A stretch of DNA of 64,000 bases from Thioclava sp. ES.031 (GCF_002563775.1 NZ_PDJO01000001.1:231001-295000), one strand, 5' to 3'; shown: positions 26,927 through 37,980, numbered from the stretch's first letter. Numbers and translations are program-made. The notes: generated by a model not told the origin, from the letters alone.

Positions 26927-28213
26927 ATGAAGAAGACCCTAACCGCACTGGTCGCGGCGGCGATGACGCTGACCACGGCCCCGGCTTTCGCCGAACTGGT
27001 GGTGCCGAACCTCAGCTATCGCACCGGGCCCTATGCCGCGAACGGCATTCCCTACGCCGATGGCTTCAACGACTATTTCACCCTGCTCAACGAGCGTGAC
27101 GGGGGCATCGGCGGCGAGATGGTTGCGACCCCCGAATGCGAAACCGCCTATAACACCGAGAAGGGCGTGGAATGCTACGAGTCGACCAAGGGCGAAGGCG
27201 CGCTGGCCTATAACCCGCTCTCGACCGGCATCACCTATCAGCTGATCCCGAAGGTCACCGCTGACGGCATCACGCTCTACACCCCGGGCTACGGCCGCAC
27301 CTCGGCTGCGAACGGCAAGGTGTTCAAGTGGGTCTTCAACTTCCCGGCCAACTACTGGGACGGCGCCTCGGTCGCGATCAAACATATCATTGATCAGGAA
27401 GGTGGCGACATCAGCGGTAAGAAAATCGCGCTGGTCTATCACAACTCCGCCTATGGCAAGGAGCCGATCCGCACGCTCGAAGAGCTGGCCAAGAAGCACG
27501 GTTTCGAGCTTTCGACCCTGCCCGTCGACCACCCCGGTCAGGAGCAGAAGTCGCAATGGCTGCAAATCCGTCGTGACAAGCCCGACTATGTCCTGATGTG
27601 GGGCTGGGGCGTCATGAACCAGGTCGCCATCCAGGAAGCCGTGAACATCCGCTTCCCGATGGATCACTTCATCGGCGTCTGGTGGTCGGGTTCGGAGAAC
27701 GACGTGGCTCCGGCAGGCGACAAGGCCTCGGGCTACAAGGCGCTGTCGTTCCACGGCACCGGCATGGACTACCCGGTCTATGCGGACCTCAAGCAATATG
27801 TCGTCGATGCCGGCAAGGCGTCGGGTGCAGGAGATCAGGTCGGCACGATGCTCTATTCGCGCGGCATGTACGCGGCGATGATCATCTCGGAAGCGATCCG
27901 CAAGGCGCAGGAGATGGCCGGCAAGTCGAACGTCAACGCCGCTGAAGTGCGCGACGGTTTCGAGAATCTCGACCTCACCGAAGCCCGTCTGGAAGAGCTC
28001 GGCCTGCCGAACTTCGCCCAGCCGATCAAGGCGAGCTGCGAGAACCACGGGGGCCCCGGCTCCGCGAAGGTCTTCCAGTGGGATGCCGGTGCGAAGAAGT
28101 GGAACGAAGCCTCTGACTGGATCGAATCCGACAAGGACGTGCTGAACCCGCTGATCGAAGAAGATTCCGCAGCCTTCGCTTCGGAAAACAACATCACCGA
28201 CCAGTGTAACTGA
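26927..28213 (+). CDS. ABC importer substrate-binding protein (Peripla_BP_6 type)
   Basis: Periplasmic binding protein that delivers the ligand to the importer. The 428-residue precursor starts with a Sec signal MKKTLTALVAAAMTLTTAPAFA. The mature part follows the LivJ/type 1 binding-protein fold (YADGFNDYFTLLNERDGGIGG, IALVYHNSAYGKEPI, GVWWSGSEND). It differs strongly from amino acid binders, and similar proteins are found with aromatic or acyl acid systems. Start 26927 follows GGGAGGAG. A stem-loop follows the stop. Confidence 0.92.
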   Translation: MKKTLTALVAAAMTLTTAPAFAELVVPNLSYRTGPYAANGIPYADGFNDYFTLLNERDGGIGGEMVATPECETAYNTEKGVECYESTKGEGALAYNPLSTGITYQLIPKVTADGITLYTPGYGRTSAANGKVFKWVFNFPANYWDGASVAIKHIIDQEGGDISGKKIALVYHNSAYGKEPIRTLEELAKKHGFELSTLPVDHPGQEQKSQWLQIRRDKPDYVLMWGWGVMNQVAIQEAVNIRFPMDHFIGVWWSGSENDVAPAGDKASGYKALSFHGTGMDYPVYADLKQYVVDAGKASGAGDQVGTMLYSRGMYAAMIISEAIRKAQEMAGKSNVNAAEVRDGFENLDLTEARLEELGLPNFAQPIKASCENHGGPGSAKVFQWDAGAKKWNEASDWIESDKDVLNPLIEEDSAAFASENNITDQCN

Positions 28214-28221
28214 TCGAAAAC

Positions 28222-28248
28222 GGCCTCCGGCGCGCGCCGCCGGGGGCC
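28222..28248 (+). promoter_or_regulatory. Intercistronic stem-loop after the binding-protein gene
   Basis: An 11-bp stem (GGCCTCCGGCG / CGCCGGGGGCC, one G-U pair) with a 5-base loop and no T-run. It likely protects the upstream mRNA from 3' decay, giving more binding protein than ATPase. Confidence 0.55.
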
Positions 28249-28271
28249 ACCCCAACGTCCCGGAGAGAACC

Positions 28272-29096
28272 ATGCTCGACGCTTCGAAAACCGATAACAC
28301 CCTTCTCGAGGTCAACAATATCGAGGTGATCTACAATCACGTCATCCTCGTGCTGAAAGGGGTGAGCCTGAGCGTGCCCAAGGGCGGGATCACCGCGCTT
28401 CTGGGCGGCAACGGCGCGGGCAAGACGACGACGCTCAAGGCGATCTCCAACCTGCTCAAATCCGAGCGCGGCGAGGTGACGAAAGGCTCGATCACCTATC
28501 GCGGCGAACGGGTGCAGGACGGCTCCCCCGCCGATCTGGTCCGCAAGGGCGTGATCCAGGTGATGGAGGGGCGCCATTGCTTCGAACACCTGACCGTCGA
28601 GGAAAACCTGCTGACCGGCGCCTATACCCGCAAGGACGGGCGCGCCGCGATCCAGGACGACCTGGAGATGGTCTATACCTATTTCCCGCGCCTCAAGGAA
28701 CGCCGCAAATCGCAGGCGGGCTATACCTCGGGCGGGGAGCAGCAGATGGTCGCGATGGGCCGCGCGCTGATGAGCCGCCCCGAGACGATCCTGCTGGACG
28801 AACCTTCGATGGGTCTCGCGCCGCAGTTGGTGGAGCAGATCTTCGAGATCGTGAAATCGGTCAACGAGAACGAGGGCGTGACCTTCCTTCTGGCCGAGCA
28901 GAACACCAATGTCGCGCTGCGCTACGCCCATTACGGCTACATTCTGGAGAGCGGGCGCATCGTGATGGACGGTCCCGCAGCCGAGCTGCGCGAGAACCCG
29001 GACGTGAAGGAATTCTACCTCGGCATGTCCGACGAAGGCCGCAAGAGCTTCCGCGACGTGCGCAGCTATCGCCGCCGCAAGCGCTGGCTGGCGTAA
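28272..29096 (+). CDS. ABC importer ATPase, LivF type
   Basis: Second ATPase of the importer, 274 residues. Walker A is GGNGAGKTTT, the signature YTSGGEQQMVAMGRAL, Walker B ILLDEPSMGLAPQ, and the switch region FLLAEQNTNVALRYAHYGYILESG has Gln in the H-loop position, a normal LivF feature. A C-terminal tail (SFRDVRSYRRRKRWLA) is basic and longer than usual. Follows the binding protein gene after the stem-loop. Confidence 0.94.
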   Translation: MLDASKTDNTLLEVNNIEVIYNHVILVLKGVSLSVPKGGITALLGGNGAGKTTTLKAISNLLKSERGEVTKGSITYRGERVQDGSPADLVRKGVIQVMEGRHCFEHLTVEENLLTGAYTRKDGRAAIQDDLEMVYTYFPRLKERRKSQAGYTSGGEQQMVAMGRALMSRPETILLDEPSMGLAPQLVEQIFEIVKSVNENEGVTFLLAEQNTNVALRYAHYGYILESGRIVMDGPAAELRENPDVKEFYLGMSDEGRKSFRDVRSYRRRKRWLA

Positions 29097-29185
29097 CGGT
29101 AACTTATTGATTCAATAGAATTGCTGCGCAGCATTTTTGCCGCGGCACAGGAGCGGTCTGTCCGCTGAACGGAAAGGGTCGAGAG

Positions 29186-30406
29186 ATGGGCGAACATTTC
29201 GACGAATTGGAAACCCGCAGCGCCGACGCGCGTGAGGCCTCTCTGGCGGAGTGCCTGCCGGCTCTGATCGGCGCGGCGATGAAGGCTCCGGGGATCGCGG
29301 CGCATCTGCACGGCGTCGATCCGAGCGCGATCACCTCGCGCGAGGCGCTCGCGAAGCTGCCGGTGCTGCGCAAATCCGACCTTGGCGCTGCGCAGAAAGG
29401 CGCGCCGCCCTTCGGCGGGCTGGTCACGAAACCCGCCCATGCCTTCGCGCATATCTTCCAGTCGCCCGGCCCGATCTATGAGCCCGGCGATACCAGCCAC
29501 AACTGGTGGCGGTTGGGGCGTTTCGTCCATGCCGCAGGCGTCGGTCCCGGCGATATCGTGCAGAACTGCTTTGGTTATCACCTCACCCCGGCGGGCATGA
29601 TGTTCGAGAATGCCGCGCGCGCGGTGGGCGCCGCAGTTCTGCCCGCAGGCACCGGCCAGACCGAACTGCAGGTGCGTGCCGCCGTCGATATCGGCACCAC
29701 CACTTACGCGGGCACGCCCGATTACCTGCGCATCATTCTCGAGAAGGCCGAGGAGATGGGCGAGGCGCTGAAAATCACCAAGGCTACCGTGTCGGGCGGC
29801 GCGCTCTTCCCGAGCCTGCGTCAGGATTATGCGGATCGCGGCATCGCCTGCCTGCAATGCTACGCCACCGCCGATCTGGGCAATATCGCCTATGAGAGCG
29901 CCGCGATGGAGGGAATGATCGTGGACGAGGGCGTGATCGTCGAGATCGTCCGCCCCGGCACCGGCGATCCGGTGGCCCCCGGCGAGGTCGGCGAAGTCGT
30001 CGTGACCACGCTCAACCCCGACTACCCGCTGATCCGCTTCGCCACTGGCGATCTCTCGGCGGTGATGGAAGGCGTCAGCCCCTGTGGGCGCACCAATATG
30101 CGCATCAAGGGCTGGATGGGGCGCGCCGATCAGACGACCAAGATCAAGGGCATGTTCGTGCGCCCCGAGCAGGTCGCCAGCTTCGTCTCGGCCCATGCAG
30201 AGGTGCAAAAGGCCCGCGTCATCGCCACCCGCGACGGCGAGATGGACGTGATGACCGTGCAGATCGAGACCGAGGCCGACGATCCCGCCCGCTTCGACGG
30301 TGGCATCCGCGAGGCGCTGAAGATGAAGGGCGTGATCGAACTGGTGTCGCCCGGCTCTTTGCCCAATGATGGGAAGGTCATCGACGACCAGCGCAAATAC
30401 GACTGA
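29186..30406 (+). CDS. PaaK-like AMP-binding enzyme (phenylacetate-CoA ligase family)
   Basis: A 406-residue adenylate-forming enzyme of the PaaK branch, last gene of the importer operon. Visible motifs are CYATADLGNIAYES (A5-like), YPLIRFATGDLSAV (A7), GWMGRADQTTKIKGMFVRPEQV (A8) and a final Lys in DDQRKYD. The usual SSGTTGKP phosphate loop is absent; FQSPGPIYEPGD is in its place, so ATP handling may differ or activity be altered. A 90 bp gap follows the LivF-like gene. Substrate unknown, possibly an aromatic acid. Confidence 0.85.
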   Translation: MGEHFDELETRSADAREASLAECLPALIGAAMKAPGIAAHLHGVDPSAITSREALAKLPVLRKSDLGAAQKGAPPFGGLVTKPAHAFAHIFQSPGPIYEPGDTSHNWWRLGRFVHAAGVGPGDIVQNCFGYHLTPAGMMFENAARAVGAAVLPAGTGQTELQVRAAVDIGTTTYAGTPDYLRIILEKAEEMGEALKITKATVSGGALFPSLRQDYADRGIACLQCYATADLGNIAYESAAMEGMIVDEGVIVEIVRPGTGDPVAPGEVGEVVVTTLNPDYPLIRFATGDLSAVMEGVSPCGRTNMRIKGWMGRADQTTKIKGMFVRPEQVASFVSAHAEVQKARVIATRDGEMDVMTVQIETEADDPARFDGGIREALKMKGVIELVSPGSLPNDGKVIDDQRKYD

Positions 30407-30458
30407 GGAACCGCGCGCGCACCTGAGGGGTTTCTCCGAAAAGAGAGTGGAGGACCCC

Positions 30459-32108
30459 ATGCGTAAACTTCTTCTGACAGGTGCCGCGATCGCGGCGCTT
30501 GGCCTTCCCGCCCATGCCGCCGATCTGGCGCTGGTGCTGGGCAATTCCGATTATCAGCGGATCGACGATCTTCGCTCGGGCACCGCGCTGACCGATAGCG
30601 AGGCAAAGCTGCAGACGGCGGGCTTCTCGGTGCTGATCGAGGATGACGCCGACGCGGCCGAGATCCGGTCCCGCTTCCGCGATTTCGTGACCCGTGCGCC
30701 CGAGGCCGAGCGGCTGGTCGTGGCGCTCTCGGGCCGTTTTGTCCATTCCGACGGCGAGACGTGGTATCTGCCGGTCGACGCCCGCGACACCTCGCTGCCC
30801 GAAGCTGTGAGCGAGGCGCTGCCGTTGTCGGCCGTGATGACCGTGCTCGCGGCCCATCCGGGGCGCGCGGTTCTGCTGCTTGGGTCGGCGGATGACGCGG
30901 GCAACGGTCAGGGCCTGACCCAACCGGGGATCGGCACGCTCGACATTCCGCAGGGCGTGACGGTGCTGCGCGGCAGCCCTAAGGATGTGGCCAGCCTGAT
31001 GTCGGGCGATCTGACCGAGCCGGGCGCCTCGCTGATGCAATCGGCGCAATCCGAAGACCTGCGCGCAAGCGGCTACATGCCACAGGATTTCACCCTAGTC
31101 ACCGAACCGTCGGGCAAGAAGCCTGCCCCGGTGAAGACCCCCGAGGCTGACCCGTCGGCCCCGTATTGGGACATGGCGCGCTCCGAGGACACGATTACCG
31201 CCTATCAGCTCTATCTCGACCGCTATCCGAATGGCACCAATGCCGCTCAGGCGAAGCAGCGTATCCAGCAGCTGCGAGACGAGCCTCAGCGGCAAGCGAA
31301 GGCTACGGAAGAGGCGCTGAACCTCAGCCGCGATCAAAAGCGCGAGGTGCAGCAGAACCTGACGATCCTGAAATTCGACCCGAAAGGCGTCGACGGCATC
31401 TTCGGGCCGGGCTCGCGCGGGGCGATCTCGCGCTGGCAGAAAGCCAACGGCTTCGACGATACGAGTTATCTGACCCGCGCCCAGCTCACCGCACTTTCGG
31501 CGCAGGGCGAGAAGCGCGCGGCCGAGCTGAAGGCCGAGGCCGAGGCACGTCAGGCCAAGATCGATCAAGAAGACCGCGCTTATTGGGAGCAGACCGGCAA
31601 GGCGGGCGATGAGGCCGGGCTGCGCGCCTATCTCAAGAAATATCCCGACGGGCTGTTTGCGGAACTCGCGCAGGAGCGTCTCGACAAGATCGAAGCCGAC
31701 CGCCGTTCCGAGGCTCAGGCTGCCGACCGCGCGGACTGGGACGCCGCGCGCAAAGCCGACACCATCGCCAGCTACCGCGACTATCTGGCAAGCCGCTCCG
31801 ACCCGGCCTTCAAAGCCGAGGCCGAGGCGCGCATCGCCGAGCTGCAGCAACAGAATCAGCAAAGCGACGCGATGAAGGAAGCCGCCGCGAAAGAAGCCGC
31901 TCTCGGTCTGCCCGGCGTCGCGAAATCTCTGGTGGAGCAACGGCTTGCCCAGATGGGGCTGAAGCCCGGCAAGGTCGACGGTGTGTTCGACAAGGATACC
32001 CGCCGCGCGATTCGCCGCTATCAGACCGCAGGCGGGCTGGAAGCCACCGGCTATCTCGATCAGGCCACCGTGGCGCAGCTTCTGGCCGGGGCGATCGGCG
32101 CGCGTTAA
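30459..32108 (+). CDS. Exported caspase-like pseudoenzyme with two peptidoglycan-binding domains
   Basis: A 549-residue precursor with a Sec signal (MRKLLLTGAAIAALGLPAHA). The N-terminal domain (about 22-150) resembles caspase-like p20 (LALVLGNSDY). However, the catalytic His motif SGHG is SGRF (91-94), and the Cys region reads LLLGSADD (139-146) with no Cys, so it should not be a protease. Three copies of a repeat of about 38 residues with W..A...D.I..Y..YL.. follow (236-273, 375-412, 427-464). Peptidoglycan-binding type 1 domains sit at 288-345 (FDPKGVDGIFGPGSR) and 484-545 (KVDGVFDKDTRRAI). Likely a periplasmic wall-associated scaffold. Confidence 0.85.
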   Translation: MRKLLLTGAAIAALGLPAHAADLALVLGNSDYQRIDDLRSGTALTDSEAKLQTAGFSVLIEDDADAAEIRSRFRDFVTRAPEAERLVVALSGRFVHSDGETWYLPVDARDTSLPEAVSEALPLSAVMTVLAAHPGRAVLLLGSADDAGNGQGLTQPGIGTLDIPQGVTVLRGSPKDVASLMSGDLTEPGASLMQSAQSEDLRASGYMPQDFTLVTEPSGKKPAPVKTPEADPSAPYWDMARSEDTITAYQLYLDRYPNGTNAAQAKQRIQQLRDEPQRQAKATEEALNLSRDQKREVQQNLTILKFDPKGVDGIFGPGSRGAISRWQKANGFDDTSYLTRAQLTALSAQGEKRAAELKAEAEARQAKIDQEDRAYWEQTGKAGDEAGLRAYLKKYPDGLFAELAQERLDKIEADRRSEAQAADRADWDAARKADTIASYRDYLASRSDPAFKAEAEARIAELQQQNQQSDAMKEAAAKEAALGLPGVAKSLVEQRLAQMGLKPGKVDGVFDKDTRRAIRRYQTAGGLEATGYLDQATVAQLLAGAIGAR

Positions 32109-32147
32109 GCGTCGATCCCTCTCAGCTTCGACGCGCTGAACAAAGGA

Positions 32148-32183
32148 AAAGGCCGCGCCGGGAAATCCCTGGCGCGGCCTTTA
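32148..32183. terminator. Bidirectional Rho-independent terminator
   Basis: AAAGGCCGCGCC / GGCGCGGCCTTT, a 12-bp near-perfect stem around GGGAAATCCCT, with T-runs both ways. It separates the caspase-like gene from convergent rpmJ. Confidence 0.9.
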
Positions 32184-32203
32184 TTCGTTTCGGCTCGGCT
32201 GCC

Positions 32204-32329
32204 TCAGCCCTGACGGGCTTTGAAGCGCTTCTGCGTCTTGTTGATCACGTAGACGCGGCCTTTGCGGCGCACGACCTGGCAATCGCGATGACGCTGCTTG
32301 AGCGAGCGGAGCGAGTTGCGGACCTTCAT
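32204..32329 (-). CDS. rpmJ: 50S ribosomal protein L36
   Basis: A 41-residue protein: [20 protein letters not shown] then [21 protein letters not shown]. It is the Cys-poor, longer L36 form common in alphaproteobacteria, with only the first of the four zinc-ribbon residues (Cys18). AGGAGAAGGCCG precedes the start. It sits 81 bp downstream of the tRNA-Val gene on the same strand. Confidence 0.95.
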   Translation of the reverse strand: MKVRNSLRSLKQRHRDCQVVRRKGRVYVINKTQKRFKARQG

Positions 32330-32365
32330 CGGCCTTCTCCTGTATCGCGGCGCGCGGTGCGCCTT

Positions 32366-32400
32366 GAAAAACGAATGCCCCGGGCTTGCAAGCCGGGGGC
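32366..32400 (-). terminator. Terminator after tRNA-Val
   Basis: On the minus strand GCCCCCGGCTTG / CAAGCCCGGGGC, one mismatch, then ATTCGTTTTTC, 10 bp past the tRNA 3' end. Confidence 0.75.
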
Positions 32401-32410
32401 GGTGAATAGA

Positions 32411-32485
32411 TGGTGGGCGGTACTGGGATCGAACCAGTGGCCACTACGATGTCAACGTAGTGCTCTACCGCTGAGCTAACCGCCC
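32411..32485 (-). tRNA. tRNA-Val (anticodon GAC)
   Basis: 75 nt with encoded CCA. The acceptor stem is GGGCGGT / ACCGCCC, the D-arm contains TAGCTCAGCGGTAGAGC, the anticodon stem CTACG / CGTAG encloses TTGACAT (anticodon GAC), and the T-arm has GGTTCGATCCC. All arms pair correctly. Confidence 0.98.
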
Positions 32486-32665
32486 ACACCCGTGCGATCC
32501 CGTTTGGTACCTTTGATTCGCGCTTGCGGCTAGGCCGCGAAGGGAACCGAAAGGCGCGGTGTCGCGTCGGTCTGGGGGTCTATATAAAGAGTCGAAACGG
32601 CTTTCAAGAGGGTTTTGGCGCGAAAGCGTTCCAGTGTAAGATATTAGGCGATCATAAGAGGTTTC

Positions 32666-33532
32666 ATGTCCGACAGCCCAGCCCTTTTGCCGCCGTTCCG
32701 GCTGGATCGCCCCAAGGCGTTGCGGACGGCTGCGGTCTTCGCCTCGCCCCATTCCGGTGCGCAATACCCGCTTAGCCTGCAGGAACGGGCCGTTCTGGAC
32801 ATGCTGCGCCTGCGGTCTTCCGAAGACGCTTTCGTCGATGAGCTGCTGGCGGATGTGCCGCGATTCGGCGCGCCGCTTCTCTGCGCGCAGTATCCGAGGG
32901 CCTGGGTCGATCTCAACCGGGCGGAGGACGAACTTGATTCGGCGCTGATCGCCGGGCTCGACCGGGCGCATCCGGGGCCGCGCGTCGCTGCCGGTCTCGG
33001 GGTGATTCCCCGCGTGGTGTCCGGTGCGCGGGCGATCTATCGCGGCAAGATCCCGATGATCGAGGCCGAGGCGCGGATCAACCATGTCTGGCGGCCCTAT
33101 CACGCGCAGCTCGAGGCGCTGATGACCGAGGCGCATGGGGCTTTCGGGCAGGCGATCCTGCTCGATATGCATTCGATGCCGTCCGAGGCCTTGGCCGCGA
33201 GCGGGCCGCGCCGCGCGGAGATCGTGCTCGGCGATCGCTACGGCACCAGCGCCGACCGCGAGATCGTGCGCGAGATCGAACTGATCTTCGAAGGCGAAGG
33301 GCTGAACGTGGCGCGCAACAGCCCCTTTGCCGGGGCCTATATCACGCAGCGCTACGGGCATCCGCGCGAGGGGTATCACGCGATCCAGATCGAGATCGAC
33401 CGCGCCCTCTACATGGATCAGCACCGCATCGCACCGAACGAGAATTTCAATGCGTTCGCGGCGCTGATGAGCCGGGCGGCGCGTCAGATCGCCGATCTCG
33501 GGGCGCATCCGCTGCGCCACGCGGCGGAGTGA
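32666..33532 (+). CDS. N-formylglutamate amidohydrolase
   Basis: Predicted to hydrolyse N-formylglutamate to formate and glutamate, the last step of one histidine degradation route, or a related N-acyl amino acid. The 288 residues show FASPHSGAQYP at the N-terminus, PRAWVDLNRAEDELD, LLDMHSMPS and the closing GYHAIQIEIDRALYMD, all family motifs. There are no hut genes nearby, so the role is not fixed by context. The gene is alone on the plus strand, convergent with dinB. Confidence 0.9.
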   Translation: MSDSPALLPPFRLDRPKALRTAAVFASPHSGAQYPLSLQERAVLDMLRLRSSEDAFVDELLADVPRFGAPLLCAQYPRAWVDLNRAEDELDSALIAGLDRAHPGPRVAAGLGVIPRVVSGARAIYRGKIPMIEAEARINHVWRPYHAQLEALMTEAHGAFGQAILLDMHSMPSEALAASGPRRAEIVLGDRYGTSADREIVREIELIFEGEGLNVARNSPFAGAYITQRYGHPREGYHAIQIEIDRALYMDQHRIAPNENFNAFAALMSRAARQIADLGAHPLRHAAE

Positions 33533-33533
33533 C

Positions 33534-34796
33534 TCACTCCCCGTCCCAGCCGCGCCCGTTGCGGATCGCATCCGCCCCGAATCGCGCCCGGATCGCATCT
33601 TTGGCCCGCTCCGCGCTTGCGCGCTTGCCCGCATTGGGGTCGAGCAGATCGCCCGCCGGGTCGCGCCCATCGGCTGCCGTGAGATCCGAAAACCCGATGC
33701 CGATCAAGCGGTAGGCTTGGCCCTTCGGCAGCTTGTCGAACAGTGTCTCGCCCGCGCGATAAAGCGTGTCGGCCAATTGGCTCGGCTCCTCCAGCCGGGT
33801 CTGCCGGGTCACGGTCGCGAAATCGGCCTTCTTCAGCTTCAGCGTCACCGTCCGCCCCGCCAGATCGCGCGCCTTCATCCGGGCCGAGACCTTCTCGGCC
33901 AGATGCCATAGCTTGCCCATCAGCGCCTCGCGATCGGCGATGTCGGTGTTGAAGGTGGTCTCGTTCGAGACCGATTTCATCGGCGAGTCTGGAGAGACCC
34001 GCCGCGCATCGAGACCGCTGGCCAACTCAAAGAGCCGCCGCCCCGATGCGCCGAAACGGTCCTCCATCCGCGACAGCCCCGCGCGGCGGATATCGGCGAG
34101 CGTGCGGATGCCCGCGCGCCCAAGGGCCGAGCGCGTCGCCGCCCCCACGCCCCAGAGGATCGACACCGGCTTGTCGCGGAGAAACTCTTCCGTATCGCCG
34201 CGCCCGATCACCGAAAATCCGCGCGGCTTGTCGAGGTCCGAGGCGATCTTGGCGAGAAACTTGTTATGCGAGAGACCGACCGAGGCCGTGACCCCGATCT
34301 CCGTCTCGATCTCGCGCGCGAGCCGCGCCATCAGGAGGGCCGGGGGCGCATGATGCAGCCGCTCCGTCCCGCCCAGATCGAGGAACGCCTCGTCGAGCGA
34401 GAGCGGCTCGATCAGCGGCGTCAGCTCGACCATCTTCGCCCGGATCTCGCGCGAGACATTGGCGTAATGCTCCATCCGCGGTTTGATGATCACTGCGTCC
34501 GGGCACAGTTTGCGGGCCTGAAACATCGGCATGGCCGAGCGCACGCCCGAGATTCGCGCGATGTAGCAGCAGGTCGTCACCACCCCGCGCGTGCCACCGC
34601 CCACGATCACCGCCTGCGAAGACAGTTCGGGATTGTCGCGCTTCTCGACCGAGGCATAGAAGCTGTCGCAATCGATATGCGCGATGGGCAGGTCGAACAG
34701 CTCCGGATGCGCCACGATCCGCGCCTTGCCGCAGGCGGGGCAACGCTTCGGCGCCTCGTCAAAACTCTTCAGGCAATCGCGGCAAAGGGCAGGCAT
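33534..34796 (-). CDS. dinB: DNA polymerase IV with N-terminal zinc ribbon
   Basis: Y-family translesion polymerase, 420 residues. The palm has HIDCDSFYASVEKRDNPEL and SLDEAFLDLGGTERL, which hold the metal-binding Asp/Glu. The C-terminal little-finger region is intact. Before the polymerase domain is a 30-residue extension with two CxxC pairs (CRDC at 5-8 and CPAC at 19-22) that should bind zinc; classic E. coli DinB lacks it. No LexA-type box (GTTC-N7-GTTC) is visible upstream. Confidence 0.95.
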   Translation of the reverse strand: MPALCRDCLKSFDEAPKRCPACGKARIVAHPELFDLPIAHIDCDSFYASVEKRDNPELSSQAVIVGGGTRGVVTTCCYIARISGVRSAMPMFQARKLCPDAVIIKPRMEHYANVSREIRAKMVELTPLIEPLSLDEAFLDLGGTERLHHAPPALLMARLAREIETEIGVTASVGLSHNKFLAKIASDLDKPRGFSVIGRGDTEEFLRDKPVSILWGVGAATRSALGRAGIRTLADIRRAGLSRMEDRFGASGRRLFELASGLDARRVSPDSPMKSVSNETTFNTDIADREALMGKLWHLAEKVSARMKARDLAGRTVTLKLKKADFATVTRQTRLEEPSQLADTLYRAGETLFDKLPKGQAYRLIGIGFSDLTAADGRDPAGDLLDPNAGKRASAERAKDAIRARFGADAIRNGRGWDGE

Positions 34797-34830
34797 GGGG
34801 ACTCGATCCGGGAAACACCCCTTAGATACT

Positions 34831-34894
34831 CTCTCTTCCTCTTGGCGGAAATATCCCGGGGTGAATTGGCGTAGCCAAGAGGGGCAGCGCCCCT
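34831..34894. repeat. Dispersed intergenic element, copy 2
   Basis: Same parts as copy 1: a TCTCTCTTCCTCTTGG tract, GAAATATCCCGG(G), about 20 unrelated bases, and a hairpin GGGGC-AGC-GCCCC. It lies between dinB's start and clpB's terminator. Confidence 0.7.
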
Positions 34895-34903
34895 GACGCT
34901 GAC

Positions 34904-34933
34904 GAAAAAGGGGCGGATCGCTCCGCCCCTCTC
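34904..34933 (-). terminator. Terminator of clpB
   Basis: On the minus strand GGGGCGGA / TCCGCCCC with a GCGA loop, then CTTTTTCGTC. Confidence 0.85.
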
Positions 34934-34952
34934 AATCGGTATTCAGCTGGCC

Positions 34953-37574
<2,622 letters not shown>

Positions 37575-37652
37575 CGGCATTCTCCTTTTTTAAAGCCCCC
37601 GGGATGTGTCTGGCCCTGAATAGGCGCCGTCCTGACCGGGTCTCGTTATGAA

Positions 37653-37681
37653 AAATGGGATGTGGCGCATCCCGGTTCAAG
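37653..37681 (-). promoter_or_regulatory. RpoH (sigma-32)-type promoter of clpB
   Basis: On the minus strand CTTGAA, a 17-base spacer and CCCATTT. This resembles heat-shock promoters (CTTGAA...CCCATnT), and the resulting leader is about 70 nt. It matches the known regulation of ClpB. Confidence 0.6.
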
Positions 37682-37770
37682 AGCTTTTCGGCGACCATTT
37701 CGCCGCAGAAGGAAACCAAAACGCAAGGTTTAGCGTTTACGCAGGGACACCCACACAGGAGGCTCCGAGG

Positions 37771-37980
37771 ATGCATCATGCCAGCGCCACGCGCATCGCG
37801 CGCCTGATTTACAACGCCGCGCAGCGCCGTTTCGAGGCGGTCGTCGAATTCTTCACCCCCGGAATCGCGCAGCCGCTGCGGGTGCCTGTTCGCGTCGAAG
37901 CCAGCCCGAATATTCCGCATCGCCAGCTTGCCCGCGCGCTGACCCGCGAAGCGCAGCGTCGTGGCATCGGCGGGCTGTGA
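37771..37980 (+). CDS. Conserved small protein of unknown function
   Basis: 69 residues, mostly basic: MHHASATRIARLIYNAAQRR then FEAVVEFFTPGIAQPLRVPVRVEASPNI and a final REAQRRGIGGL. ATG 37771 follows AGGAGG by eight bases; a longer frame upstream would overlap the clpB promoter. I do not recognise a domain. It is 71 bp upstream of pyrF in the same direction and may be co-transcribed. Confidence 0.7.
   Translation: MHHASATRIARLIYNAAQRRFEAVVEFFTPGIAQPLRVPVRVEASPNIPHRQLARALTREAQRRGIGGL

Noticed and set aside
37648..37770. Longer N-terminus for the small gene before pyrF
   Set aside because: It would start inside the clpB heat-shock promoter; a far better ribosome site precedes ATG 37771.
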